In this document: positions 17,130 to 25,598 of the stretch, piece after piece
How positions within the stretch are numbered: position 1 is the stretch's first letter
How the letters are laid out: the number at the start of each line of letters is the position of its first letter
Made by a program: the position numbers and the translations under genes
The notes under the pieces: model-generated
What the model saw: only the letters and a program-made list of their open reading frames with translations
Database searches by the model: none
Told to the model about the DNA's origin: nothing
Source: an uncultured Gemmiger sp.
Lineage (GTDB): Bacteria; Bacillota; Clostridia; Oscillospirales; Ruminococcaceae
Assembly: GCA_944388245.1 (NCBI GenBank)
Contig: CALXIA010000010.1
Span: forward strand, 1-54,676
DNA: 54,676 nt
Direction of reading: 5' to 3'

Positions 17130-17168
17130 GCGCCGCGCATGCCGCTTTGGTGTGCGCGGCGCTTTTTT
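17130..17168 (+). terminator. Rho-independent terminator after the NhaC-family gene
   Basis: Perfect 10-bp stem GCGCCGCGCA / TGCGCGGCGC (17130-17139 with 17153-17162) followed by six T. Confidence 0.92.
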
Positions 17169-17195
17169 CTGCTCGCGTTTTTCCTGCCGGCAGGG

Positions 17196-17201
17196 TATAA
17201 T
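17196..17201 (+). promoter_or_regulatory. -10 box of the LytTR two-component operon
   Basis: TATAAT 44 bases before the response-regulator ATG. No good -35 is seen 17 bases upstream, which suggests an activator-dependent or weak promoter. Confidence 0.55.
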
Positions 17202-17244
17202 ACAAGGGAATGGACCATCCCCCTGCCGGAAAGGACGGAACTGT

Positions 17245-17943
17245 ATGAACCTGCATCTTGCCATCTGCGACGACTGCGCCGCCGACCGGGACCTGCTGGC
17301 GGGCCTGGCCCGCCGCTGGGCCGCCGGCCGGGGCCACGGGCTGCGCCTGGAACTGTACCCCTCGGCGGAGAGTTTTCTGTTCGCCTACGCGGAGGACAAG
17401 CGGGTGCAGATTTTGCTGCTGGACATCGAGATGGGCAAAATGGACGGGGTGACCATGGCCCGCACCCTGCGCCGGGACAACGACGGGGTGCAGATCGTGT
17501 TCATCACCGGCTACTCCGACTATATTGCGGACGGCTACGAGGTGGAGGCGCTGCACTACCTGATGAAGCCGGTGGACGAGGGCAAGCTGTTCGCGGTGCT
17601 GGACCGGGCGGCACAGAAGCTGCGCCGCAACGAAGCGGTGCTGACCCTGGAACTGGGCGGGGAGATGGTGCGGCTGCCGGTGTATCAGATCCGCTGTGCC
17701 CAGGTGCAGGGCAACTATGTGACCATCCACGCCCGGGAGGACTACACCGTCAAGATGACCCTGAGCGAACTGGAGAGCCAGCTGGACGAGAACTTTTTCC
17801 GGCTGGGGCGGTCGGCGCTGGTGAATCTGGGCGGCGTGGCCCGGGTGACCCGCACGGCGGTGACCCTGGCCGACGGCAGCACCCTGCCGCTGCCCCGAGG
17901 CGCCTACGAGCGGCTCAACCGGGCCATTATTCAAAGGGGGTAA
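17245..17943 (+). CDS. LytTR-type response regulator (AgrA/LytR class)
   Basis: 232 residues. The receiver domain (about 1-120) shows acidic DD at 9-10, the phospho-acceptor D60 in LLLDIEMGKMDG, and the KP motif in LMKPVDEG. The C-terminal LytTR DNA-binding domain (about 130-230) holds QVQGNYVTIHAREDY and FFRLGRSALVNLGGV. The ATG follows AAAGGACGGAA. The gene is 7 bases from the kinase gene downstream. LytTR regulators in this class usually answer peptide signals and control bacteriocins, exporters or wall functions; the adjacent ABC exporter is the obvious candidate target. Confidence 0.93.
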   Translation: MNLHLAICDDCAADRDLLAGLARRWAAGRGHGLRLELYPSAESFLFAYAEDKRVQILLLDIEMGKMDGVTMARTLRRDNDGVQIVFITGYSDYIADGYEVEALHYLMKPVDEGKLFAVLDRAAQKLRRNEAVLTLELGGEMVRLPVYQIRCAQVQGNYVTIHAREDYTVKMTLSELESQLDENFFRLGRSALVNLGGVARVTRTAVTLADGSTLPLPRGAYERLNRAIIQRG

Positions 17944-17950
17944 GAGGGAT

Positions 17951-18613
17951 ATGGGATGGCTTTCCCGGCGCATCGACCGGCAGCTGGCCGCCTACCAGCG
18001 GGAACTGATCGACACCCACTACCGGGAAGTGGAAAACATGTACCGGCAGATACGGGGCTGGCGGCACGACTACCGCAACCACATCCAGGTGATGAAGGCG
18101 CTGGCCGCAAACGGTGACCTGGACGGGCTGAAGGCCTATCTGGACGAGCTGGACACCGACCTGAACACGGTGGACACGGTGATCAAGACCGGCAACGCCA
18201 TGGCGGACGCGATTCTGAACAGCAAAATCAGTCTGGCCCGGTCCCGGAACATCCCGGTGCAGGCGGACGCTCACATCCCGGTGCGTCTGCGGATGTCGGA
18301 ACTGGACCTGTGCGTGATTCTGGGCAATCTGTTCGACAACGCCATCGAGGCCAGCCTGGCGCTGCCGGAGGGGCAGCGGATGATCCGGGTGTACATGGAT
18401 ATGAAAGGCACCCAGCTGTACATCAGCTTTACCAACCTGACCGCCGGCCGCAAGCAGGCCCGCATCGGGCGTCTGTTTGCCACCACCAAAGGGGAGGGCC
18501 ACGGCTTCGGGCTGGTGCGCATCGACCAGATCATCGACCGCCTGGACGGGTACTTAAGCCGCAACAGCGAGGATGGAGCCTTTACCACCGAGATCCTCAT
18601 CCCGCAGGTGTGA
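17951..18613 (+). CDS. Short GHKL histidine kinase lacking a membrane sensor domain
   Basis: 220 residues of the AgrC/GHKL kind. The H box is WRHDYRNHIQVMKAL (His near residue 38), the N box LGNLFDNAIEA, and the G box GHGFGLVRID. AgrC-like kinases normally have five to seven membrane helices before the H box; here only about 30 hydrophilic residues come first, so the protein is soluble. There is no frameshifted sensor upstream because the response regulator sits 7 bases before it. It must sense something in the cytosol or dock on another protein such as the exporter. It ends just before a terminator. Confidence 0.88.
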   Translation: MGWLSRRIDRQLAAYQRELIDTHYREVENMYRQIRGWRHDYRNHIQVMKALAANGDLDGLKAYLDELDTDLNTVDTVIKTGNAMADAILNSKISLARSRNIPVQADAHIPVRLRMSELDLCVILGNLFDNAIEASLALPEGQRMIRVYMDMKGTQLYISFTNLTAGRKQARIGRLFATTKGEGHGFGLVRIDQIIDRLDGYLSRNSEDGAFTTEILIPQV

Positions 18614-18642
18614 TGCAGTTCGTCCCCCGCAGACCGCCATTC

Positions 18643-18669
18643 ATCCCCGGAAACCGCCGGGGATTTTTT
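18643..18669 (+). terminator. Rho-independent terminator after the histidine kinase
   Basis: 8-bp stem ATCCCCGG / CCGGGGAT, AAACCG loop, run of T. It lies between the kinase and ABC genes. A TGCTAGAGT sequence just after it (18674-18682) could be an extended -10 for the exporter, without a visible -35. Confidence 0.8.
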
Positions 18670-18702
18670 CTTGTGCTAGAGTAGGGGCAAGAGGTGAACG
18701 CA

Positions 18703-20526
18703 ATGGAACAAACCAAAAAGCCGCGGTATTCCACCCGGCAGAACCTGGGCTTCATGCTGGGGCTTGCCTGGCAGGAGGCCAAAAGCATCCCCTTCTACTG
18801 CATCGGCATCGCTGTGGCCACGGCGGGCGGCACCATCGCCCAGCTGTTGCTGGCGCCGCTGGTGCTGCAAAAGGTGGAGGCGCGCGCCCCCCTGACCGCT
18901 CTGGCCGGCACCATCCTGCTGTTCAGCGCGGTGCTGTTTGTGCTGTACGGGCTGCGGTCCTATCTGTTTTTTAACGCCATGTACGGCCAGATCACCGTGC
19001 GGATGCGGCTGCTGCGGATGATCATGGACAAGATCGCCGGCACCTCCTTTGTGAACACGCTGGACTCCACCTTTCTCAAACGGCTGGAGCGGGCAGCCAA
19101 CTCCTGCACAGACAATTCCCAGGCTGCTGAGGCGATCTGGACCACCCTGACCGACCTGCTGGCCAGCCTGCTGGGATTTGCCGTGTATCTGGCGCTGCTG
19201 TCCGGGCTGCATCCGGCGCTGCTGGCGGTGGTGATCGCCACCACGGCGGTGGGTTGGCTGGTGCGGCGGCGCACCGCCCGGTGGGTCTACGACCACCGGG
19301 ACGAACAGGAACGCTACCTGGGCCAGGTCCACTATCTGCGCACCACCGTCACCGGCCGGCCCTTTGCCAAGGACCTGCGCATCTTCGGGCTGCGGACCTG
19401 GATGGATGAGGTGTGGGAACGGCTGATGCGTCTGTACCGGGGTTACCTGAACCGGCTGGAGCGGCACCTGCTGTGGAACGACGCAGCAGACCTGGCACTG
19501 ACCTTTGCCCGGGACGGCATCGCCTACGTCTACCTGATCGCGCTGGCGCTGCGCCAGGGGCTGCCCGCTTCCCAGTTTCTTTTGTATTTTACCGCGGTGA
19601 GCGGCTTTACCCAGTGGGTGGGCGGCATTCTGGAAAAGAGCGCCGAACTGCACCGGCAGTCGCTGGAACTGTCCCAGCTGCGGGAGGTGGTGGACTGGCC
19701 GGAACCCTTCCGGCTGACCGGCGGCACGCCGGTGCCCCGCACCCCGGGGATGGCCTGCGAGATCAAGCTGGAACAGGTAAGCTACCGATATCCCGGGGCG
19801 GAAAAAGACACCCTGCACCGCATCGACCTGACCATCCATGCCGGGGAGAAGCTGGCCATCGTGGGGCTGAACGGCGCGGGCAAGACCACCCTGGTGCGGC
19901 TGGTCTGCGGCTTTCTGGACCCCACCGAGGGGCGGGTGCTCTTCAACGGGCAGGATGTACGGCAGCTGAACCGGCGGGACTACTACGCCCTGTTTTCGGC
20001 GGTGTTCCAGGACTTTTCCCTGCTGGAGGCCAGTGTGGCGGAAAACGTGGCCCAGCGCACCGAGGGCATCGACACCGATCGGGTGTGGAAGTGCCTGGAC
20101 CAGGCGGGGCTGACCGAGACCGTCCGGGCGCTGCCCGGCGGGCTGGACACCAAGCTGGGGCGGCGGGTGTTCGAGGACGGGGTGGAGCTGTCCGGCGGGC
20201 AGACCCAGCGGCTGATGCTGGCCCGGGCCCTGTACAAGGACGGCCCCATCCTGGCCCTGGACGAGCCCACCGCCGCCCTGGACCCTCTGGCGGAGGACGA
20301 CATCTACCGCAAGTACAACGAGATGACCGCCCATCGGACCTCGCTGTTCATCAGCCACCGGCTGGCGTCCACCCGGTTCTGTGACCGCATTCTGTTTTTG
20401 GAAAACGGCCGCATTACCGAGCAGGGCACCCATGAAGAACTGCTGGCCCGGGGCGGCGGCTACGCAAAACTGTTCCAGGTGCAGAGCCGCTATTATCAGG
20501 AAGGAGGCGAGGCAGATGGCGAGTAA
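18703..20526 (+). CDS. ABC exporter half-transporter, first subunit
   Basis: 607 residues: six membrane helices (about 1-320), then an ATPase domain. The ATPase shows Walker A GLNGAGKTT, Q loop SAVFQDFS, signature LSGGQTQ, Walker B ILALDEPTAALD and switch ISHRLAS. The ATG at 18703-18705 has GAGGTG 6 bases upstream. It overlaps the next ABC gene by 11 bases, so the two very likely form a heterodimer. The gap to the LytTR kinase is 89 bases with a terminator between. Exported substrate unknown; peptide or drug are both possible. Confidence 0.9.
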   Translation: MEQTKKPRYSTRQNLGFMLGLAWQEAKSIPFYCIGIAVATAGGTIAQLLLAPLVLQKVEARAPLTALAGTILLFSAVLFVLYGLRSYLFFNAMYGQITVRMRLLRMIMDKIAGTSFVNTLDSTFLKRLERAANSCTDNSQAAEAIWTTLTDLLASLLGFAVYLALLSGLHPALLAVVIATTAVGWLVRRRTARWVYDHRDEQERYLGQVHYLRTTVTGRPFAKDLRIFGLRTWMDEVWERLMRLYRGYLNRLERHLLWNDAADLALTFARDGIAYVYLIALALRQGLPASQFLLYFTAVSGFTQWVGGILEKSAELHRQSLELSQLREVVDWPEPFRLTGGTPVPRTPGMACEIKLEQVSYRYPGAEKDTLHRIDLTIHAGEKLAIVGLNGAGKTTLVRLVCGFLDPTEGRVLFNGQDVRQLNRRDYYALFSAVFQDFSLLEASVAENVAQRTEGIDTDRVWKCLDQAGLTETVRALPGGLDTKLGRRVFEDGVELSGGQTQRLMLARALYKDGPILALDEPTAALDPLAEDDIYRKYNEMTAHRTSLFISHRLASTRFCDRILFLENGRITEQGTHEELLARGGGYAKLFQVQSRYYQEGGEADGE

Positions 20527-22393
20527 TACCGAAAACGCCTGCGGCTACCGGGAGGCCTGGCGGCTGAACTGGCGGATCTGGCGGATCTGCATGCGCTGGA
20601 GGCCGGGCTATTTTGTCTCCGCGGCGCTGAGCGCGGCCGGGCAGGCGCTGGCCCCCTATGTGACCATCTGGCTGTCCGCCCGGGTCATCGCGGAGCTGGC
20701 CGGTGGACGCAACCCGCAGCAGCTGGCCTTTTGGGCGGCGCTGACGGTGGGGCTGACAGCGGTGATGGCGCTGGCCAACGGGCTGCTGAAACGCTGGGCC
20801 CAGTATGAGGAAAACGCGCTGACCGTGCAGAAACACAAGCTGCTGATGGACAAGATGGCCGCGCTGGACTATGCCGACAGCGACCGGCAGGAGGTGCAGG
20901 ACCTGTACAGCCAGATCAAGCAGAACGACAACTGGAGCGGCTATGGCATCCACCGCGCGGTGCAGTGTTATATCGAGCTCTGCCAGGCGGCGGTGCAGGT
21001 GCTGGCCGGGGTAGGCTTCACCCTGACCCTCTTCTTCACCAACGTACCGGCGCACAGCCCGCTGGCCGTGCTGAACAGCCCGCTGTGTATGGCGGGGGTG
21101 CTGGCCGCCATGGTGGCCACCGTTCTGGCCTCCGGCGCCTTTGGCAGCCGGGCCGACCTGCTGCTGAGCCAGCAGGCCGCCACCATGCGGGAAGGCAACC
21201 GGTATTTCAGCTTCTTTGGCTTCATGGCGATTGAGCTGCCCCGCGCCGCCGATCTGCGCATCTACCGCCAGCAGGAAAATGTATGCAGCCGCTATATGAA
21301 GGATCACGGCTTCACCCCCCGCTCCCCCATCGCCCGGCTGTCCCGGGGCCGGATGGGGCTGCTGCAGGGGCTGTCCCAGGCGCTTTCGGCGCTGCTCACC
21401 GGGGTGGTGTATCTGTATGTCTGCCTGAAAGCCTGGGCCGGAGCCTTCGATGTGGGGGCGGTGACCCAGTATGTGGGAGCCGCCACCCAGCTGTTCGGCG
21501 GCATTTCACTGGCGCTGCAGACGCTGAGCTACATCCGGGCCAACGGGGTGTTCCTGCGGCTGACCTTTGCGCTGCTGGACCTGCCCAACCCCATGTACCA
21601 GGGCAGCCTGACCACCGAAAAGCGGGCCGACCGGCAGTATCAGGTGGAGTTCCGGGATGTGTCCTTCCGGTATCCGGGCAGCGACGCCTGGGCGCTGCGG
21701 CATGTGAACCTGACCTTCCGGGTGGGCAGCCGCCTGGCGGTGGTGGGCCCCAACGGCAGCGGCAAGACCACCTTTATCAAGTTGCTCTGCCGGCTGTACG
21801 ACCCCACCGAGGGGGTCATCCTGCTCAACGGCATCGACATCCGCAAGTACCGGTACGACGACTATATCGCCCTGTTCTCGGTGGTGTTCCAGGATTTCCG
21901 GCTGCCCTCTTTGCCGCTGGGCGAGAATGTGGCCGGGGCCGTGAACTACGACCGGGACAAGGCCGCCCGCTGCCTGGCGGACGCGGGGCTGACGCTGCCC
22001 TCCGACAAGCTGCCCCAGGGGCTGGATACCTGGCTGTACAAGGACATGGAGGAAGGGGTGAACCTGTCCGGCGGCGAGGCCCAGAAGGTGGCCATCGCCC
22101 GGGCGCTGTACAAGGACGCGCCTTTCCTGATTTTGGACGAGCCCACCGCCGCTTTGGACCCGATCGCGGAGGCGGAGATCTACGAAAAGTTCGACGCCAT
22201 CGCCGGGGACCGCACCGCCGTCTACATCAGCCATCGGCTGTCCAGCTGCAAGTTCTGCGATACCATCGCGGTGTTTGACCAGGGCGCCATCCTGCAGTTC
22301 GGCAGCCACGCCGATCTGGTGGCGGACACAAGCGGTCTGTACCACCGGCTGTGGCAGGCCCAGGCCCAGTATTACACCCAGCCCGCCGAATGA
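20516..22393 (+). CDS. ABC exporter half-transporter, second subunit
   Basis: 625 residues, with the same layout: membrane part to about residue 360, then an ATPase with Walker A GPNGSGKTT, SVVFQDFR, signature LSGGEAQ, Walker B FLILDEPTAALD and ISHRLSS. The ATG at 20516-20518 is preceded by AAGGAGG inside the end of the first subunit gene. Both ATP sites appear intact, unlike heterodimers with one degenerate site. The unit ends at a strong bidirectional terminator. Confidence 0.9.
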   Translation: MASNTENACGYREAWRLNWRIWRICMRWRPGYFVSAALSAAGQALAPYVTIWLSARVIAELAGGRNPQQLAFWAALTVGLTAVMALANGLLKRWAQYEENALTVQKHKLLMDKMAALDYADSDRQEVQDLYSQIKQNDNWSGYGIHRAVQCYIELCQAAVQVLAGVGFTLTLFFTNVPAHSPLAVLNSPLCMAGVLAAMVATVLASGAFGSRADLLLSQQAATMREGNRYFSFFGFMAIELPRAADLRIYRQQENVCSRYMKDHGFTPRSPIARLSRGRMGLLQGLSQALSALLTGVVYLYVCLKAWAGAFDVGAVTQYVGAATQLFGGISLALQTLSYIRANGVFLRLTFALLDLPNPMYQGSLTTEKRADRQYQVEFRDVSFRYPGSDAWALRHVNLTFRVGSRLAVVGPNGSGKTTFIKLLCRLYDPTEGVILLNGIDIRKYRYDDYIALFSVVFQDFRLPSLPLGENVAGAVNYDRDKAARCLADAGLTLPSDKLPQGLDTWLYKDMEEGVNLSGGEAQKVAIARALYKDAPFLILDEPTAALDPIAEAEIYEKFDAIAGDRTAVYISHRLSSCKFCDTIAVFDQGAILQFGSHADLVADTSGLYHRLWQAQAQYYTQPAE

Positions 22394-22395
22394 CG

Positions 22396-22432
22396 AAAAA
22401 CCGCCCGCGCTCAGCTGAGCGCGGGCGGTTTT
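22396..22432. terminator. Bidirectional terminator between the ABC exporter and the flavodiiron gene
   Basis: Near-perfect palindrome: A run, CCGCCCGCGCTCAG / CTGAGCGCGGGCGG, then TTTTGTTT. It serves both convergent genes. Confidence 0.92.
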
Positions 22433-22448
22433 GTTTACTGGGAAAGGA

Positions 22449-25229
22449 TCAGGCCAGGAAGTCCTTCAAGGGGCGGTGTTCCTTCATGGCGGCGATGGCG
22501 TCAGCCATGCCGGACACATCCCCCACCAGGTTCACGCCGCACAGCTTGCCCTCGGCAAAGTAGTAGCGGGCCAGATGGCCGCGGGCGTCGTCCCGCAGTT
22601 CCAGAGTGCGGTAGTGGGTATCCGGCCGCTTGCCCGGATCGCCCAGGGAGAACAGCTCGGTGCCCATGCCGTGGAAGGAGAGGATCGGCTGCTCGGCGGT
22701 GTAACTCACCGCGTCGCCGGTGGCCCGGGCGCCGGCCACCTTGCCCTGTGCCTGGGCTTCCGGCCACAGCGCGTAGTTGACCCCGTTCAGCTGGGCGCAG
22801 TCGCCGCAGGCGAACACGCCGGGCAGGTTGGTCTCCATGCCCTCGTTCACCACGATGGCCCGGTCCACCGTCACGCCGGCGGCCTTGGCCACCGCGGTGT
22901 TGGCCCGCACGCCGCAGGACACCACCACCAGCTGGGCGGGGATCACTTCCCCGCTGCCCAGCCGCACGCCGGTGACCTGGCTGTCGCCCTCCAGGGCGGT
23001 GATCTGCACGCCCAGTTCCACCCGCACGCCGGCCTCGGCGCACTTGTCCAGCAGCAGCTTGGCGGCAGCGTCGTCCAGCTGGCGGCCCATCAGGGTGGGG
23101 GCCAGCTCCAGCACGGTGACCTGGCAGCCGTTGCGGCGCAGTTCCGAGGCCGCTTCCAGCCCCAGCACGCCGCCGCCGATGACCACCGCCTGCTCCAGCG
23201 GGGCCATGGCCCGGATCTTCTCCACGTCGGCCAGCCGGCGGATGGCCACCACGCCCTGGCGGTCATGGCCGGGGATGGGCGGAATGAAGCACTCGCTGCC
23301 CAGCGCGAAGATCAGCTTGGTATAGGCCACTGTCTCCCCGCCGTCCAGCACCACGGTGCGGTTTTCCGTGTCCACACGCTCCACCTGGCGGTGCAGCATC
23401 TGCACGATGCCCTGGCTCTCGTACCAGCCCTGGGGATGCAGGGCCATCAGGTCGGCGTCCAGCCCGGAGAACAGCGCCTTGGTGAGCATCGGCCGCTGGT
23501 AGGCCGGGCCCTCGTTGGAGATCAGCAGGATGGTGCCGGTCTTGTCCCGTTCCCGGATGGCCTCCGCGGCGCTGACCCCCGCGCAGCCGTTGCCCAGGAT
23601 CACATAGGTGTTGCGGGTGTCGTGGTGGTAGGAGACCGCTTCCACCTCCACCTCCACGAACTTGTCCTGGCCCACGCCGCACACCGGGCAGGTGTCCAGC
23701 GAGGCGTCGAAGATCTCGCCGCAGACCAGGCACTTGACCAGCTTGCGGGGTCCGGGGGCGGCGGTGGGGTTGTCAATCTTTTCCACCGGCTCATAGTAGT
23801 TCTTGCCCACGCCGCAGACCGGGCACTGGGGCGCGTCCGCCCGGAAGATCGCGCCGCAGACGGTGCAGCGCACCTCCGGGGCCTGCGCCGGGGCGGGCGC
23901 GGCTTCGGTGGCGGGCACAAAATGGCTGGCGTCCATCTTGCAGACCGGGCAGATCTCCTCGCCCTCGTCGAACACCGCGCCGCAGACGGTGCAGCGCACC
24001 TTGGCCTTGGGGGCCCGCTGCACCGGCCGCAGATCGGCCAGCAGCGCCTCGCCAAAGGCCTTGCCGTACTCCCGCGCTTCGCCCAGCTGGTCCTCGTTCG
24101 GCTTGAACCGCACCCGCAGCGGGTCCACCAGGCGCAGCTTCAGCTGGCCCAGCCGTTCCATGATGTGGGGCACGCCCTCACCGCTCCAGCCGTAGCTGCC
24201 GAAGGCGCTGGCCAGCTTGCCCCCGTGGGTGCCGGCGAACATGCCGGTGGTCAGGTCCCAGATGGGCTTGAGGGCCTCGCCCACGATGGTGGGGGTGCCC
24301 AGCAAGAAGCCGTCCGCGTAGAGCAGCTCCTCGGCCACCTTGGCCGCGTCGGCGGTGACCATGTCGTAGCAGCGCACGTCGATGCCGCCCACGCCGCGGA
24401 TGCCCTCCGCGATGGCCTCGGCCAGCTGGCCGGTGTAGCCGTAGGCGCTCACATAGGCCAGGATCGCGGTGGGCCGGGGATTGGGATTGATCACGGTGGA
24501 CCAGCCCTCGTAGGTGTCCAGCATCCAGTCGATGTCGCAGTCCAGCACCGGGCCGTGGCCGGGGCAGATCATGTCCAGCTGCAGGGTGCGCACCCGGCGC
24601 AGCGCGTCCAGCATAAAGTCCTTGAAGGGCCCGATGATACAGTCAAAGTAGTATTTGGTGGCCCGCAGATAGCCCTCCCGGTCGGTGACCTTGCTGGCCA
24701 GGATGTCGTCGCAGGCGTAGTGGGAACCGAAGGAGTCGCAGGTCACCAGCACCTTGTCCTCCCGGATATAGGTGTACATGGTGTCGGGCCAGTGCAGGTT
24801 GGGCACCACCATGAACTCCAGGGTCTTGTCGTCCAGGGTCAGGGTCTGGCCGTCCCGCACGGCGATGGAGTAGAAGTCCCGGTTGACGATCTCCTTGAGG
24901 AAGCTGATCGCGCAGCCGGTGGCCACGATCTTGATGCGGGGGTTCAGCTCCAGCAGCTTTTCCACGCTGCCGCTGTGGTCCGGCTCGGTATGGCTGACCA
25001 CCAGATAATCCACCTGCTCGATCGGGGTGATGGCCCGCACCTTCTCCAGCCAGCTGTCCAGGCATTTGACCTTGGCGGTCTCGAACAGCACGGTGTGATT
25101 CGCGGTCTTGAGCACATAGGAATTGTAGGTGGTGCCGAACTCGGTGTACATGATGATGTCAAAGACCCGCAGGTCGTGATCCAGCGCACCGGTGAAGTAA
25201 AAGCCGGGTTTGAGCTGCAAAAGTTCCAT
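22449..25229 (-). CDS. Class F-like flavodiiron protein fused to three rubredoxin-like modules and an NADH:rubredoxin oxidoreductase
   Basis: 926 residues, reducing O2 to water (or NO) with electrons from NAD(P)H inside one chain. Order: metallo-beta-lactamase diiron domain (1 to about 248; SHTEPDHSG, NLHWPDT, CDSFGSH and CPGHGP supply the iron ligands), flavodoxin domain (about 251-400; SAYGYTGQLA binds FMN), three short rubredoxin-like modules each with two CxxC pairs (about 411-440 CTVC/CPVC, 453-482 CTVC/CPVC, 498-527 CLVC/CPVC), and an FAD/NAD(P) reductase (about 538-926; GNGCAGVSAAEA and VIGGGVLGLEAASEL). Class F proteins of this architecture are known, but usually with one rubredoxin. 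ATG preceded by AAGGAG. Its own promoter lies at 25314-25343. Confidence 0.93.
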   Translation of the reverse strand: MELLQLKPGFYFTGALDHDLRVFDIIMYTEFGTTYNSYVLKTANHTVLFETAKVKCLDSWLEKVRAITPIEQVDYLVVSHTEPDHSGSVEKLLELNPRIKIVATGCAISFLKEIVNRDFYSIAVRDGQTLTLDDKTLEFMVVPNLHWPDTMYTYIREDKVLVTCDSFGSHYACDDILASKVTDREGYLRATKYYFDCIIGPFKDFMLDALRRVRTLQLDMICPGHGPVLDCDIDWMLDTYEGWSTVINPNPRPTAILAYVSAYGYTGQLAEAIAEGIRGVGGIDVRCYDMVTADAAKVAEELLYADGFLLGTPTIVGEALKPIWDLTTGMFAGTHGGKLASAFGSYGWSGEGVPHIMERLGQLKLRLVDPLRVRFKPNEDQLGEAREYGKAFGEALLADLRPVQRAPKAKVRCTVCGAVFDEGEEICPVCKMDASHFVPATEAAPAPAQAPEVRCTVCGAIFRADAPQCPVCGVGKNYYEPVEKIDNPTAAPGPRKLVKCLVCGEIFDASLDTCPVCGVGQDKFVEVEVEAVSYHHDTRNTYVILGNGCAGVSAAEAIRERDKTGTILLISNEGPAYQRPMLTKALFSGLDADLMALHPQGWYESQGIVQMLHRQVERVDTENRTVVLDGGETVAYTKLIFALGSECFIPPIPGHDRQGVVAIRRLADVEKIRAMAPLEQAVVIGGGVLGLEAASELRRNGCQVTVLELAPTLMGRQLDDAAAKLLLDKCAEAGVRVELGVQITALEGDSQVTGVRLGSGEVIPAQLVVVSCGVRANTAVAKAAGVTVDRAIVVNEGMETNLPGVFACGDCAQLNGVNYALWPEAQAQGKVAGARATGDAVSYTAEQPILSFHGMGTELFSLGDPGKRPDTHYRTLELRDDARGHLARYYFAEGKLCGVNLVGDVSGMADAIAAMKEHRPLKDFLA

Positions 25230-25313
25230 GATCGTTTCTCCTTTTTGTCAACAGCTTCGAGCGGGGGCGCAGCCTGGCAGGACCGGCCGGCCGCGGGAGG
25301 TCTCTCCAGGTCG

Positions 25314-25343
25314 AGTATACAACAGAATCGGCAGGGCCGTCAA
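25314..25343 (-). promoter_or_regulatory. Sigma-A promoter of the flavodiiron gene
   Basis: On the minus strand: TTGACG (25338-25343), an 18-base spacer, TATACT (25314-25319). Confidence 0.75.
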
Positions 25344-25502
25344 CGGATATTCCCCCCTTTTGCGGCGGCGCTTTTTGCCGGTTTTCGGCGGACCGCCAAC
25401 CCCGGTCCGGACCGCTTTCGGCCTACCATTATACGGCCCCCCTCGGGCGCTGTCTGTTGCGAGGGCAACCCGCGGGAGGAAACCGCCGCCCGCAAAAGCC
25501 CG

Positions 25503-25531
25503 ATGACACGGGCCGCGGACTGTGCTATACT
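25503..25531 (+). promoter_or_regulatory. Sigma-A promoter of pepF, extended -10
   Basis: ATGACA (25503-25508), 17 bases, TGC-TATACT (-10 at 25526-25531). Confidence 0.72.
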
Positions 25532-25598
25532 GGAATCGTATGGTTCACCGCGCCTTGCGGCCGGCTGCATAGAATTCAATGAAAAAGGAGATACCAAT

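Larger units (their letters stand above)
25230..25598. other. Divergent regulatory region between the flavodiiron and pepF genes
   Basis: 369 bases without a gene. It holds one sigma-A promoter for each flanking gene (25314-25343 minus, 25503-25531 plus) and an approximately 80-base 5' leader for the flavodiiron message. The 150 bases between the promoters are GC-rich and show no repeat or operator that I can name. Confidence 0.7.

Noticed and set aside
14607-17264. An 885-codon minus-strand frame opposite the desulfhydrase and NhaC genes
   Set aside because: Gln/His/Gly-rich shadow with no domain; both plus-strand genes opposite it are clear families with promoters and terminators.
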